A DNA stretch of 64,000 nt from Verrucomicrobiota bacterium JB024 (lineage in GTDB: Bacteria > Verrucomicrobiota > Verrucomicrobiia > Opitutales > Cerasicoccaceae), in NCBI GenBank assembly GCA_030673825.1, contig JAUTCS010000088.1, forward strand, positions 1 through 64,000, in the 5' to 3' direction. The position numbers were made by a program, and so were the translations under genes. This document shows, one piece after another, positions 7,640 to 16,032 of this stretch. Position 1 is the first letter of the stretch. The number at the start of each line of letters is the position of its first letter. Under the pieces are notes generated by a model, which did no database searches, was not told the DNA's origin, and worked only from the letters and a program-made list of their open reading frames with translations.

Positions 7640-8995
7640 TTAATCTATCACTTCGAGGTCCTTTTTTGCGGCCTCGATCAGTAATTCCAGCCCCAGACGG
7701 CTCGCCTCGGGGTCGGCGGCCTCCACCAGCAGACGCAGCTTGGGTTCGGTACCGGAGTAGCGCACGAGCTGGCGTCCCTCCTGGCCGAGCTGCGCGTCGA
7801 GCTGCTGCATGGCCGTGGACAAGGCCGGGCACTCCTCCAGCGGGAGCTTCTGGGCCACGCGCAGGTTCCTGGTCACCTGCGGGAAAAGCGCGACCTCGCG
7901 CCGCAGTTCGGAGAGGGGCTTGCCCGTCTCCAGCATGACCGCGATCAGGCGGACGGCGGCCAACAGCCCGTCTCCGGAGACGGAAAAGTCGCGCTGAATG
8001 ATGTGGCCGGAATTCTCGCCCCCGAGGTTGCAGCCTAGCGCCCGCATGCGCAGGAGCACGTTGCGGTCGCCCACGGCGACGCGCTCGACCTTGCCCCCGG
8101 CCTGAGCCAGGGTCTTGTCGAGGCCGAAGTTGCTCTGCACGGTGGCGACAAGGGTGTTGTGAGTGAGCGTGCCTTTGCGCAGGGCGGCCAAGGCGAGGAT
8201 ACCCAACAGTTGGTCCCCGTCCACGATCTCGCCCTGTTCGTCGCAGACGACCAGCCGGTCGCCGTCGCCGTCGTGGGCCAGGCCGAGGCGGGCCTTTTCG
8301 CGGCGGACGGTTTCGGCCAGCTTGGCAGGGTGTTCGCTCCCTACCCCGGCGTTGATGTTGGTGCCGTCGGGGGCGTTGCCCAAGGCGACGATCTCCGCCC
8401 CGAAATGCTCCAACACGGCGGGACTGGTCTCGGTCGTGGCGCCGTTGGCGGTGTCCAGAACGATCTTCCAGCCACGGATGCAGTGCTGGTGCAGCAGGGA
8501 CTTTAAGGTGTTGGTGTACACGCCCTTGCCGTCGTAGGGGTAGCCGCACGTGTAGGTCGTGACCGGGTCCTCTTCGCAGACCTGTTCAGCGATAAAGCCC
8601 TCGATCTCGGCTTCGGCCTCCAAGGCGAATTTCAGCCCGCGGTTGTCGAAAAGCTTGATGCCGTTGTCAGAGGCGGGGTTGTGGGAAGCGGTGATGGCGA
8701 TGCCGAGGTCGGCGTGGAGCTCCCGCACCACTTGGGAGACGGCGGGAGTCGGCACGACGCCGAGCAGCATGACGTGAACGCCGTTCGTGCACAGGCCGCC
8801 GCACAGGCCGCTTTCAATGTCCTCACCCGAAGCGCGGGTATCGCGCCCGATGACGACGGTAATGGGCTTGCTGGGGTTGTGCTTTTTCAGGAAGTGCGCC
8901 AGGGCGAAGCCACAGTGGTGGACAAAGACCTCGTTGAGCACAGGCCCTCCCCAAGTTCCTCGTATGCCGTCCGTCCCAAAGTAGCGCAATTTCAT
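7640..8995 (-). CDS. glmM: Phosphoglucosamine mutase
   Basis: 451 aa, the normal GlmM length. It interconverts glucosamine-6-phosphate and glucosamine-1-phosphate for UDP-GlcNAc synthesis, feeding peptidoglycan and lipopolysaccharide. Visible motifs are KLRYFGTDGIRG at the N-terminus, the phosphoserine loop TASHNP (Ser104), the Mg-binding DGDGDR (242-247), the sugar loop GGENSGH and the phosphate-binding RYSGTEPKLR near the C-terminus. The start at 8995 is favoured over an upstream ATG because AAGGAGG precedes it by about 8 nt, it gives the family N-terminus, and its ATG overlaps the trpD stop as ATGA. Related phosphomannomutases share the fold, but the RYSGTEP loop and length favour GlmM. 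Coupling to trpD is an unusual neighbourhood. Confidence 0.93.
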   Translation of the reverse strand: MKLRYFGTDGIRGTWGGPVLNEVFVHHCGFALAHFLKKHNPSKPITVVIGRDTRASGEDIESGLCGGLCTNGVHVMLLGVVPTPAVSQVVRELHADLGIAITASHNPASDNGIKLFDNRGLKFALEAEAEIEGFIAEQVCEEDPVTTYTCGYPYDGKGVYTNTLKSLLHQHCIRGWKIVLDTANGATTETSPAVLEHFGAEIVALGNAPDGTNINAGVGSEHPAKLAETVRREKARLGLAHDGDGDRLVVCDEQGEIVDGDQLLGILALAALRKGTLTHNTLVATVQSNFGLDKTLAQAGGKVERVAVGDRNVLLRMRALGCNLGGENSGHIIQRDFSVSGDGLLAAVRLIAVMLETGKPLSELRREVALFPQVTRNLRVAQKLPLEECPALSTAMQQLDAQLGQEGRQLVRYSGTEPKLRLLVEAADPEASRLGLELLIEAAKKDLEVID

Positions 8996-10041
8996 GCCAG
9001 ATCCTCCTTGAATCGTGTTAACCATTGGCGGAACCCCCCTCCCGTTAGTTGTGCTTGTGCGTGCTGGATGCCGGCGCGGGGCGAATCCGCCCGCCCGGCG
9101 ACCCATAGAGCGACCCCTGCGTTCATAGCCACGGTATCGGTCAGGCCGCCCGTGGCGCGGGCCTCGGCCAACTCTTCCAGTATCTGGCGGTTACGGGCGA
9201 GATCGCCGCCCTTCAGGTCCGCCATCGTGCAGGGTTTCAAATCGAATGTCTCGGGCAACCACTCCTCGCTGAGCCCGGCCAGCTCTCCGGCCCCGGCCAC
9301 GACATTCGTGGAAGCGCAGGAAATCTCGTCGAGCACGCCGCCCTCGAAAGGCTGCCCGTGGACGACCAGAGCGCGGCGCGCGCCCAGTTCCCGGAAAGCC
9401 CCGGCCAGCGGTTCCACCCACTCACGGGAGAAAACCCCCATCACCTGATAGGGCGGACGGGCCGGGTTGATCATCGGGCCCAGGATGTTAAAGATGGTGC
9501 GTTTGCCCTGGGCACCGAGGGCCTTGCGCACCGGCATGATGTGGGCGAAGGCCGGGTGGAAGCTGGGGGCAAACAGGAAGGTAAAGTTGTGCTTCTCCAA
9601 CAGGGCGCGCAGGGTGGCGTTGTCCGCCTCCAGGGGGAACCCGAGGTCCGCGATGAGGTCCGCGCTCCCGCACTTGGAGGTGACGGAGCGGTTGCCGTGC
9701 TTGACCACGGGCACCCCCAGACTGGCCACGAGCATGGCGGTCATGCTGGAAATGTTCGCGCTGCCGGACTTGTCCCCACCGGTGCCGACGATATCGACCG
9801 CCGACTCGGCGAGGGGACCCAGCTCCGGGTCACGGGCCAGCTCACGGAACACCCCGGCAAAGGCGGCCACGTCCTGCGCGCCCTCGCCTTTTTCGTGCAG
9901 TGCGAGCAGAAACGCCTGCCGCTCATCGAGCGTGCCTGCGCCTTCGGCCAGCAGCCGGGCGGCTGCCTTGGCCTGGTCGGCATCAAGGCTTTCGCCACGC
10001 GCAAGCCCGAGCGTTAATTCTGCGAGATAGCAGACCCCCAT
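8992..10041 (-). CDS. trpD: Anthranilate phosphoribosyltransferase
   Basis: 349 aa, full length for TrpD. It transfers phosphoribosyl from PRPP to anthranilate, the second step of tryptophan synthesis from chorismate. Family signatures are the PRPP-loop VDIVGTGGD, NISSMTAMLVASLG, KHGNRSVTSKCGSADL and FAPSFHPA, followed by RTIFNILGPMINPA. No other trp gene is in the window, so the pathway is dispersed or trpD stands apart from the rest. It is translationally coupled to glmM by a 4-nt overlap and is divergent from uppP with an 87-nt shared upstream region. Confidence 0.95.
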   Translation of the reverse strand: MGVCYLAELTLGLARGESLDADQAKAAARLLAEGAGTLDERQAFLLALHEKGEGAQDVAAFAGVFRELARDPELGPLAESAVDIVGTGGDKSGSANISSMTAMLVASLGVPVVKHGNRSVTSKCGSADLIADLGFPLEADNATLRALLEKHNFTFLFAPSFHPAFAHIMPVRKALGAQGKRTIFNILGPMINPARPPYQVMGVFSREWVEPLAGAFRELGARRALVVHGQPFEGGVLDEISCASTNVVAGAGELAGLSEEWLPETFDLKPCTMADLKGGDLARNRQILEELAEARATGGLTDTVAMNAGVALWVAGRADSPRAGIQHAQAQLTGGGFRQWLTRFKEDLA

Positions 10042-10128
10042 GGTATCAATTCCTTAGGATATATACGTAAGTGTCCACCCCAAATTTTGCTTTGCGCGAA
10101 TCGCCGCCCCCTGCCATAGCCATGAAGC

Positions 10129-11208
10129 ATGTTGCGCGCGGTGCCGTTATTTTTCCTGCTGACACTCCTCGGGGGCCTCCCCCTGCGGGCCCAAACCCCG
10201 GCAGGCAAATCGCCCCCCAGCCCAGCCACCGAGGGCGATGCCGTCCTGACTGCCGCGGACCAAAGCAGCCTCGTCGCCCCGATGACTGCCGATGGACTGA
10301 GCTACACCGACGGGCTCATCCTGGGGGTGGTCGAAGGTGTCAGCGAATATTTACCCATTTCCTCCACCGGGCACCTCATCCTGACCAATCGCCTCCTCGG
10401 GCTGGACGCCCCCACCCCTCTCCTCGACGACGAGGGCCAGTTCATCCCCGGCAAGAAAATGGACCCCGAAACCGGCGAACCTACCCCCTTTACCCTGGAG
10501 GAGGCCGCCAACGCCTATACCATCATCATTCAGGGCGGCGCCATCATCGCGGTGGTCATCCTCTACTGGGGCCGCCTGTGGGGCATCGTGCTTGGGATTT
10601 TCGGTAAAAACCCCAAGGGTCTACTGCTCCTGCGTAACCTCATGGCCGGGTTTCTGCCCGCCGCCGTCCTCGGGCTGCTGCTGGACGACTTCATCGAGCA
10701 AGTGCTCTTCGGGGTGTGGCCGGTGGTCGTGGCGCTCGTCGCCGGGGCCTTTCTCATGCTCGCGGTCGAACGCTGGCGCAAGCGCAAGCACGCCCCCAAC
10801 GCGCCCGAATCCGGCCCCGACCTGCATGAGCTTTCCGTCAAGCAGAGCCTGCTTATCGGCCTGCTCCAGTGCGTGGCCATGTGGCCGGGCACGAGCCGCT
10901 CGATGATGACCATCGTGGGCGGCTACGTCGTGGGGCTCTCCCCCGCCCGCGCCGCAGAGTTCAGCTTCCTGCTCGGGCTGGTCACGCTCTCCGCCGCCTC
11001 CGGGTACAAGGCCCTCAGCCTCGGCCCCCAAATGCTTGCCGCCCTCGACCTAGGCCCTGTGCTCTTCGGGATCGCCGTGGCTACCGTCGCTGCCGCCCTC
11101 GCCGTCAAGTGGCTCGTCGCCTACCTCACCCGTCACGGGCTCGCGCTCTTTGCCTGGTACCGGCTTGCCCTGGCCGCCGCCGTCGCCGCGCTCGTGTTGC
11201 TGGGATGA
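10129..11208 (+). CDS. uppP: Undecaprenyl-diphosphatase (BacA/UppP family)
   Basis: 359 aa, against roughly 265-280 for typical family members. This integral membrane enzyme recycles undecaprenyl pyrophosphate, the lipid carrier for peptidoglycan and other wall polymers. Both active-site signatures are present: EGVSEYLPISSTGHL and WPGTSRS, with several hydrophobic helices. Two features explain the extra length. An N-terminal extension of about 50 residues begins with a signal-peptide-like segment (LRAVPLFFLLTLLGGLPLRAQ). A hydrophilic insertion of about 30 residues (PLLDDEGQFIPGKKMDPETG region) follows the first signature. It is divergent from trpD. Confidence 0.92.
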   Translation: MLRAVPLFFLLTLLGGLPLRAQTPAGKSPPSPATEGDAVLTAADQSSLVAPMTADGLSYTDGLILGVVEGVSEYLPISSTGHLILTNRLLGLDAPTPLLDDEGQFIPGKKMDPETGEPTPFTLEEAANAYTIIIQGGAIIAVVILYWGRLWGIVLGIFGKNPKGLLLLRNLMAGFLPAAVLGLLLDDFIEQVLFGVWPVVVALVAGAFLMLAVERWRKRKHAPNAPESGPDLHELSVKQSLLIGLLQCVAMWPGTSRSMMTIVGGYVVGLSPARAAEFSFLLGLVTLSAASGYKALSLGPQMLAALDLGPVLFGIAVATVAAALAVKWLVAYLTRHGLALFAWYRLALAAAVAALVLLG

Positions 11209-11397
11209 GGGGATATTTTACCGGGAAGACCGGGAAGCTTTGAAAGAAAGGCCGGAATAGAGCCTTAAGAAATATTGTGTCCACAGATTCCACCGATGCA
11301 CACAGATTTTTCGGGCCGATCTGTGGAATCTATGGATAAATATAAAGCCATCCACGGTTACGACTTTATTGAAACCACTTTAGCCGATACTCCCGTT

Positions 11398-11418
11398 CTT
11401 CCCGGCCTTCCTGTTAAA
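11398..11418 (-). repeat. Dispersed 21-nt motif, copy 1 (inverted relative to copy 2)
   Basis: This 21-nt stretch is the exact reverse complement of 28183-28203 (core AGGAAGGCCGGGAAG). Here it lies in the gap between convergent uppP and the secreted-protein gene. At 28 kb the same sequence forms part of the amt terminator. The surrounding gap (11209-11440) also holds ACCGGGAAG repeated twice in tandem near 11220-11236. Confidence 0.6.
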
Positions 11419-11440
11419 TAATCAGCCTTACCCGGCCCCC

Positions 11441-12898
11441 CTACTCCACTTCGGCGGTGCGGTTGACCTCGTAGATCCAGGTGGGATCGTTGAGGTAGAG
11501 ACGACCGAAACTGGGCGAGGTGCCGTTTTCGAGGCGGAAAAGCGACTCCAGCAGCAGGGGGGCATCGATGGGCTTGTCGAGTTCGAAGCGCACGTAGTTC
11601 CATCCCTTCCAGGTAATGGGGCGACCCGGGAAGGAAATCCGGCGGCCCGTGCGATCCATCAGGACAATAAAAGGCATCTGGCCCGAGCCGTCGCCGTAAA
11701 CCCACATCCCCAGGGCCACGGGGCGACCCTCAATCGTGCGGAAGGCGTCGTTGGTAGGCTTGACGCCGACCGCGCCTCCGGCCTGCTTGAACTGGTAGAG
11801 CAACTCCATCCCGCCGGAGCGGATGGCGGGGAGCCCCTCCTGTGGAGCGCCCGCGCTCAGGGCGAGCGTCGCCCCCTCGGAGGCGGTGGCCTGAAAGTCG
11901 TTCAACTGCCCCTCGCCGACCACGTCGTTGAAATTCGCCACGGAAAGAAACTGGGTGATGGGCGACTCGGCCAGGACGATTCTACGAGCATTCAATCCCT
12001 CTCCCAGGGTGTCGAGCAGGACGACCTGCATGGCGTAAGGGACGGGCTCGTCACTGGCCAGCGGGATCTGGTAGTCCATCGTGCGCTGGCCCCGTGGCAT
12101 GGACACATCGAATTTGAGCGGCTTGACCGGATCGGTCGTGATCAGGCGCAACTCGGCCTTGGCATTGAAGCCCTCGCCGGTGGGATTCTCGAAACTCAGG
12201 ACGAGTGCCCCGCCCACGTCGGGCGAGAGGTTGATGCCGATGGGATTCATGGCGGAAACCGTGACCCACTGGTTGTAGCCGTTGGCGCCGATCTGGACGG
12301 CGACGGGCTCCGACGGGCGGCCCATATCCATCTCCTGCTCCACGGTGTAGCTTTGGCCGGGCTTGAGCGCCTGCATCTTCGTGCCGTTATCGAGCGAGAG
12401 AAGAACGGGCTGGTCGAGCACGTTGCTGAAGGTCACTGCCAGCGGCACTGCGGCAGGCCCCTTGACCTGAAGCGTCGGCGGCACCCGCGAGGCGGCTGCT
12501 GCAATCTGGAGCATGGCGTTGGGGGCGTTGGGAACGAGAAAAACCGGCGAGCGGCTCAGTGGCATGAAAACGGCGTCGTTGGACATCTGGGCCTCGGCGA
12601 GAGCCTGCCCGTCGCTGCCATAAATCAGAAATCCCGTTCGCGTGGCGGGGACGGCCACGGCGCCATCCGGCCCCTCCGTCCACCCGGCGATGAGGATGTC
12701 CTGCCCTTTCTGAAAGAGCAGGACGTGGTCGGTCAGCTCACCCACGGCCAGACGCTTGTTGAACTTGAAGCCGGGTAAAAACTTGTCGATCGCCTCGGCC
12801 ACGACGAGCTCGGGAGCTTGCGCAGTGGCAGTCTGTTGCGCGAAGGCGTTGAGCGAGGGCAGGAGCAGCAAAAGGCAGAGAATGAAGAGTCTGGGCAT
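11441..12898 (-). CDS. Secreted hypothetical protein
   Basis: 485 aa from the ATG at 12898 (MPRLFILCLLLLL). Translation further upstream lacks coding character and would precede a clear signal peptide. Cleavage is expected near NAFAQ, so the protein is exported. The mature part is beta-rich and alternates hydrophobic strands. Its final ~130 residues (GKPITWKGWNYVRFELDKP-like segment) resemble the jelly-roll or carbohydrate-binding style of module found at the ends of secreted enzymes. No catalytic motif was recognised. It is convergent with uppP and divergent from the phasin-like gene, 206 nt away. Confidence 0.68.
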   Translation of the reverse strand: MPRLFILCLLLLLPSLNAFAQQTATAQAPELVVAEAIDKFLPGFKFNKRLAVGELTDHVLLFQKGQDILIAGWTEGPDGAVAVPATRTGFLIYGSDGQALAEAQMSNDAVFMPLSRSPVFLVPNAPNAMLQIAAAASRVPPTLQVKGPAAVPLAVTFSNVLDQPVLLSLDNGTKMQALKPGQSYTVEQEMDMGRPSEPVAVQIGANGYNQWVTVSAMNPIGINLSPDVGGALVLSFENPTGEGFNAKAELRLITTDPVKPLKFDVSMPRGQRTMDYQIPLASDEPVPYAMQVVLLDTLGEGLNARRIVLAESPITQFLSVANFNDVVGEGQLNDFQATASEGATLALSAGAPQEGLPAIRSGGMELLYQFKQAGGAVGVKPTNDAFRTIEGRPVALGMWVYGDGSGQMPFIVLMDRTGRRISFPGRPITWKGWNYVRFELDKPIDAPLLLESLFRLENGTSPSFGRLYLNDPTWIYEVNRTAEVE

Positions 12899-13104
12899 GT
12901 CGTTTATTAAGCTATCAGCACAAACCGTGGTTTTCCACGAATCGGGCGAGTGTGGAGCAATCGAAGGCGTTTGTCCAGCCACGGCACGCGAGCCTATCCC
13001 CCACCCCGAAGATAATACGCCGCGAGGGCTGGAACGCCTCCTGCTGGGCAGTGTCGTAAATAGCGTTGTCATCAAGGTATAAACCCGCTCAGAATCCCTC
13101 TGCC

Positions 13105-13407
13105 ATGATCGATCTTATTAAAAAAGGAATGCTCGCAGCCGTCGGCGCTGCCGTCGTCACCAAAGAACAGGCCCAGGGCCTCCTGAACGAATTCGTCGAA
13201 AAGGGAAAAATCACCGCGGGCGAAGCCCAGGAGATGGCCACCAAGATCGCCGATTCGGGCAAGGCCGAGTTCGAGAAAGCCAAGAAGGAACTTAGCGGCC
13301 GCATCGACGAGCTGCTCCAGGGCGGCGTCGTCGCCACCCGGGCGGAGATCGAAGCCCTCGAAAAACGCGTGGCCGCGCTGGAAAAAGCCGCCAAGAAGGC
13401 TGACTAA
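13105..13407 (+). CDS. Phasin-like / coiled-coil accessory protein
   Basis: 100 aa from ATG 13105 (MIDLIKKGMLAAVGAAVVT). An amphipathic N-terminus is followed by an almost wholly helical protein: residues 20-75 carry EQAQGLLNEFVEKGKI, and the end is a leucine/alanine heptad coiled coil (EIEALEKRVAALEKAAKK). The pattern matches the short phasin-superfamily proteins annotated as polyhydroxyalkanoate synthesis regulators. In many bacteria these sit next to an ABC1/UbiB kinase gene rather than PHA genes. Here the UbiB-like gene starts 12 nt downstream, so cotranscription is near certain. No PHA synthase is in the window, so a role in PHA granules is not supported by context. Confidence 0.75.
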   Translation: MIDLIKKGMLAAVGAAVVTKEQAQGLLNEFVEKGKITAGEAQEMATKIADSGKAEFEKAKKELSGRIDELLQGGVVATRAEIEALEKRVAALEKAAKKAD

Positions 13408-13419
13408 TCCCGCCCGCAC

Positions 13420-15096
13420 GTGTCGATCAATCCCCTCGATCTCTTCAGCAACGCCGTCCGCGCCAAGGAAATCGTCACCGTGCTCGTCCGGCACGGGTTC
13501 GGCGACCTGCTCGAACAGCTTGGCATGCCCCGGGGCTGGGTCCGGCGACTCATCCCCGAGGACGCCCAGCACCTGAACCTGTGGCAGCGTATCCGCGTCG
13601 TGCTGGAGGACCTGGGGCCGACCTTCGTCAAGTTCGGCCAGATCCTCAGCACCCGGCCCGATGTGCTGCCCGAGCCGCTCATCGCCGAGCTCAAGCTCCT
13701 GCGCTCGAAGGTCAAGGCCGTGCCCTTCGAGCAAATGCGGCCCGTCCTGCTGACCGAGTTGGGAACCGAGCCGGAGACACACTTTACCGCCTTCGACGAG
13801 ACGCCCGTAGCCTGCGGGTCTATCGGCCAGGTTTACCGCGCCACCCTCCGCAAAAACGGCGAGACCGTCGCGGTCAAGCTCCAGCGCCCGAACCTGAAAA
13901 AGCCGATCAAGGCGGACATCGAGATCATCGGCTGGCTGGCCCGCCTGCTCCACGAAAAGGTCGAGGAACTGCGTCCCTACGACCTGCCGGACATCGTGTC
14001 CGAGACCGGCAAGGGCATGATGCAGGAGCTGGACTTCACCATCGAGTGCCGCAACGCCCAGTTTTTCAACGCGCTCAACCCCGACAAGGAACACGTCTTC
14101 GCTCCGCGCGTGTACGACGAGTTCACGACGGAGCAGCTGAGCGTGTGCGAATGGGTCGAGGGCGTCCCGCCGGGCGACCCGTCCATCACCCCCGAGGAGG
14201 GCAAGGAGCTCGCCCGCATCGGGGGCCAGAGCGTTTTCCAGCAAATCGTGATCAGCGGCTTTTTCCACGCCGACCCGCACGGGGGGAACATCCTCATCAC
14301 CCCGGACCGGCGGTTGTGCTTCATCGACTGGGGGCTGGCCGGGCAGCTGACCCGCCCGATGCGCTACTTTCTGGCCGACCTGTTCGCGGCCATCTCCTCC
14401 TCCGACCCGGAAAAGGTCGTGCGCGTGCTCAACATCATGGCCGTGGGCAAGGACCGGCTCGACGAGACCAAGCTGGAAAAGGAAATCGGCTTCGTCCTGC
14501 GCAAGTACCAGAGCAAGTTCGGCAAGAGCGAGCCGGTGGGCGAGATCGTGCTGGAGCTGCTCTACGTCTTCGGGGTCAACGGGATCACGCTGGCCCGCGA
14601 CTACTCCCTGCTGGCCAAGGCCATCGTCTCCATCGAGGAGTCCGGCATCGAGCTGGACCCGAGCTTCGACATCCGCACGATCGCCCGCCCCTACCTCAAG
14701 AAGCTCGCCTACGAGCGCTGGAACCCGATCAACCTGCTCAAGCAGAACTGGTGGGGCCTGCAAGGGCACTTCGCCCGCCTGCGCGAGCTCCCCGGCGAGA
14801 TCCAACGCTTTTTCCGCAAGCTCGAGGACGGCGACATCTCGATCAAGCTCAAGCACGAAGGCTTCGAGGCACTGATCAGCTCTTTCGACTCCGGTATCAA
14901 CCGCCTGTCATTCTCGCTCATCATCGCGGCCCTGCTCATCGGTTCGTCGTTCATCATTTCAGGTACGATTCAGGCCGGTAACATCACCGGCGGTCTGCTC
15001 GTGCACATAGCGACCCTGGGCTTTGTCGGCGCGGGCGTCCTCGGCGCATGGCTGCTCTTCGATATCATCCGCCACGGGCGGCACAAGAAGAAGTAG
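13420..15096 (+). CDS. ABC1/UbiB family atypical kinase
   Basis: 558 aa with a GTG start. The family comprises membrane-associated atypical kinases/ATPases linked to ubiquinone biosynthesis or lipid handling. Signatures are KFGQILSTRPDVLP (the KxGQ extension characteristic of the family), the Ala-rich nucleotide loop CGSIGQVYRATL, VAVKLQRP (catalytic Lys), the catalytic loop FHADPHGGNILI and the metal-binding FIDWGLAG. Two hydrophobic helices close the protein (LSFSLIIAALLIGSSFII and LVHIATLGFVGAGVLGAW), as in UbiB. It is cotranscribed with the phasin-like gene 12 nt upstream. No ubiquinone-pathway gene is nearby, so substrate and pathway remain unknown. Confidence 0.92.
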   Translation: MSINPLDLFSNAVRAKEIVTVLVRHGFGDLLEQLGMPRGWVRRLIPEDAQHLNLWQRIRVVLEDLGPTFVKFGQILSTRPDVLPEPLIAELKLLRSKVKAVPFEQMRPVLLTELGTEPETHFTAFDETPVACGSIGQVYRATLRKNGETVAVKLQRPNLKKPIKADIEIIGWLARLLHEKVEELRPYDLPDIVSETGKGMMQELDFTIECRNAQFFNALNPDKEHVFAPRVYDEFTTEQLSVCEWVEGVPPGDPSITPEEGKELARIGGQSVFQQIVISGFFHADPHGGNILITPDRRLCFIDWGLAGQLTRPMRYFLADLFAAISSSDPEKVVRVLNIMAVGKDRLDETKLEKEIGFVLRKYQSKFGKSEPVGEIVLELLYVFGVNGITLARDYSLLAKAIVSIEESGIELDPSFDIRTIARPYLKKLAYERWNPINLLKQNWWGLQGHFARLRELPGEIQRFFRKLEDGDISIKLKHEGFEALISSFDSGINRLSFSLIIAALLIGSSFIISGTIQAGNITGGLLVHIATLGFVGAGVLGAWLLFDIIRHGRHKKK

Positions 15097-15191
15097 CGGG
15101 TGCGGCGGAGGCCAAACTACACCTACTGCCACCGAGGAACTCCGATACGTAGCTGCACTCGATATTTCGTTGATCGCGGTATCCCCACCGT

Positions 15192-15208
15192 AACCCCGTT
15201 GGGGTTTT
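15192..15208 (+). terminator. Weak intrinsic terminator after the UbiB-like gene
   Basis: AACCCC / GGGGTT stem with a 3-nt loop, then TT (only a short T run). It lies about 95 nt past the stop codon. The stem is convincing but the U-tract is poor. Confidence 0.4.
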
Positions 15209-15265
15209 GATCTGCGGTTTGATATCTGACTCCCTATCAGGTTGTACGCGCGGAAGTCACCCCTC

Positions 15266-15955
15266 TCACCCGACGGACTTGCTGCCTTCGAGCAGGGCTT
15301 GCAGTTCGGGCGATTGCCGGACCCACTCCTGGCATTCGCGCAGGTGGGTGACCATTTGCAGCGGCGTCCCCGGCGAACGGCTCTGCACCGCGATGCCCTC
15401 CGGCAGGAAACGCAGAGTCCAGTCGCGGTTCGCGATCAGGATCGTCAATGTCGAGCAATCGTCGGGGTAATCCAGCTCGACGCCATCGGGCTCCTCTTCT
15501 TCCACCGTGTCGATGAGGTCCTCAATGCGGTACGCGGCCTCCAGCGTGATGCGAACCTCGTCGAAGTGCCGGAAGAGAATCCCTTGCAGGCCCGGATCGC
15601 TCACCGCTTCGGGATTTTTGATATTTCCGAGCTGATAGGTGATCACGTACGCCTGCCGGTCCTCCTCGTCGTGGGCGTAGGTGATGGCGAGGTCGAAGTC
15701 CTTGGTCGAGATGAGCGCGCTCGCCCCCTCGCAGGCGAAGGTCAGCTCCTTGCGTTTGTAGCCAAAGTTTTTCTTCAACTGGTCCCGGAGCGCGTTGGCT
15801 TCTTCCGCGAGGTCGCCCTCGGCGATGCGGGCCACAAACTCCCGCGTCCGCTCACTGACCGAATCGGGCACGCGGTGGACGCTCTTGCGGAACCCGCTCA
15901 GGTCCCGCACCCGCCCGCCGACGCGCCCCCACAGGTCAATGCTCCGGATTTTCAT
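15266..15955 (-). CDS. Hypothetical protein
   Basis: 229 aa with no recognised family, signal peptide or membrane helix. It opens MKIRSIDLWGRVGGRVRDLSG, and a charged helical segment (about 30-65, RTREFVARIAEGDLAEEANALRDQL) leads into an alternating strand region (TFACEGASALISTKDFDLAITY, VITYQLGN). The C-terminal part has an acidic patch (DTVEEEEPDGVELDYPDD) and a TLRFLPEGI segment. Codon use and GC match the neighbours. It is convergent with the UbiB-like gene and in the same direction as the following gene, 77 nt away. Function is unknown. Confidence 0.62.
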   Translation of the reverse strand: MKIRSIDLWGRVGGRVRDLSGFRKSVHRVPDSVSERTREFVARIAEGDLAEEANALRDQLKKNFGYKRKELTFACEGASALISTKDFDLAITYAHDEEDRQAYVITYQLGNIKNPEAVSDPGLQGILFRHFDEVRITLEAAYRIEDLIDTVEEEEPDGVELDYPDDCSTLTILIANRDWTLRFLPEGIAVQSRSPGTPLQMVTHLRECQEWVRQSPELQALLEGSKSVG

Positions 15956-16032
15956 GGCGCGTACGTTACAAAGCTCCGCCTGCGGGGCAACCCTGTTTCC
16001 GTTTGCTCGTGCAAGCCGGACTGCACCTCAGC

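Noticed and set aside
13072-14856. 594-residue minus-strand open frame over the phasin/UbiB genes
   Set aside because: Mirror frame of the UbiB kinase codons; low-information composition and no motifs.
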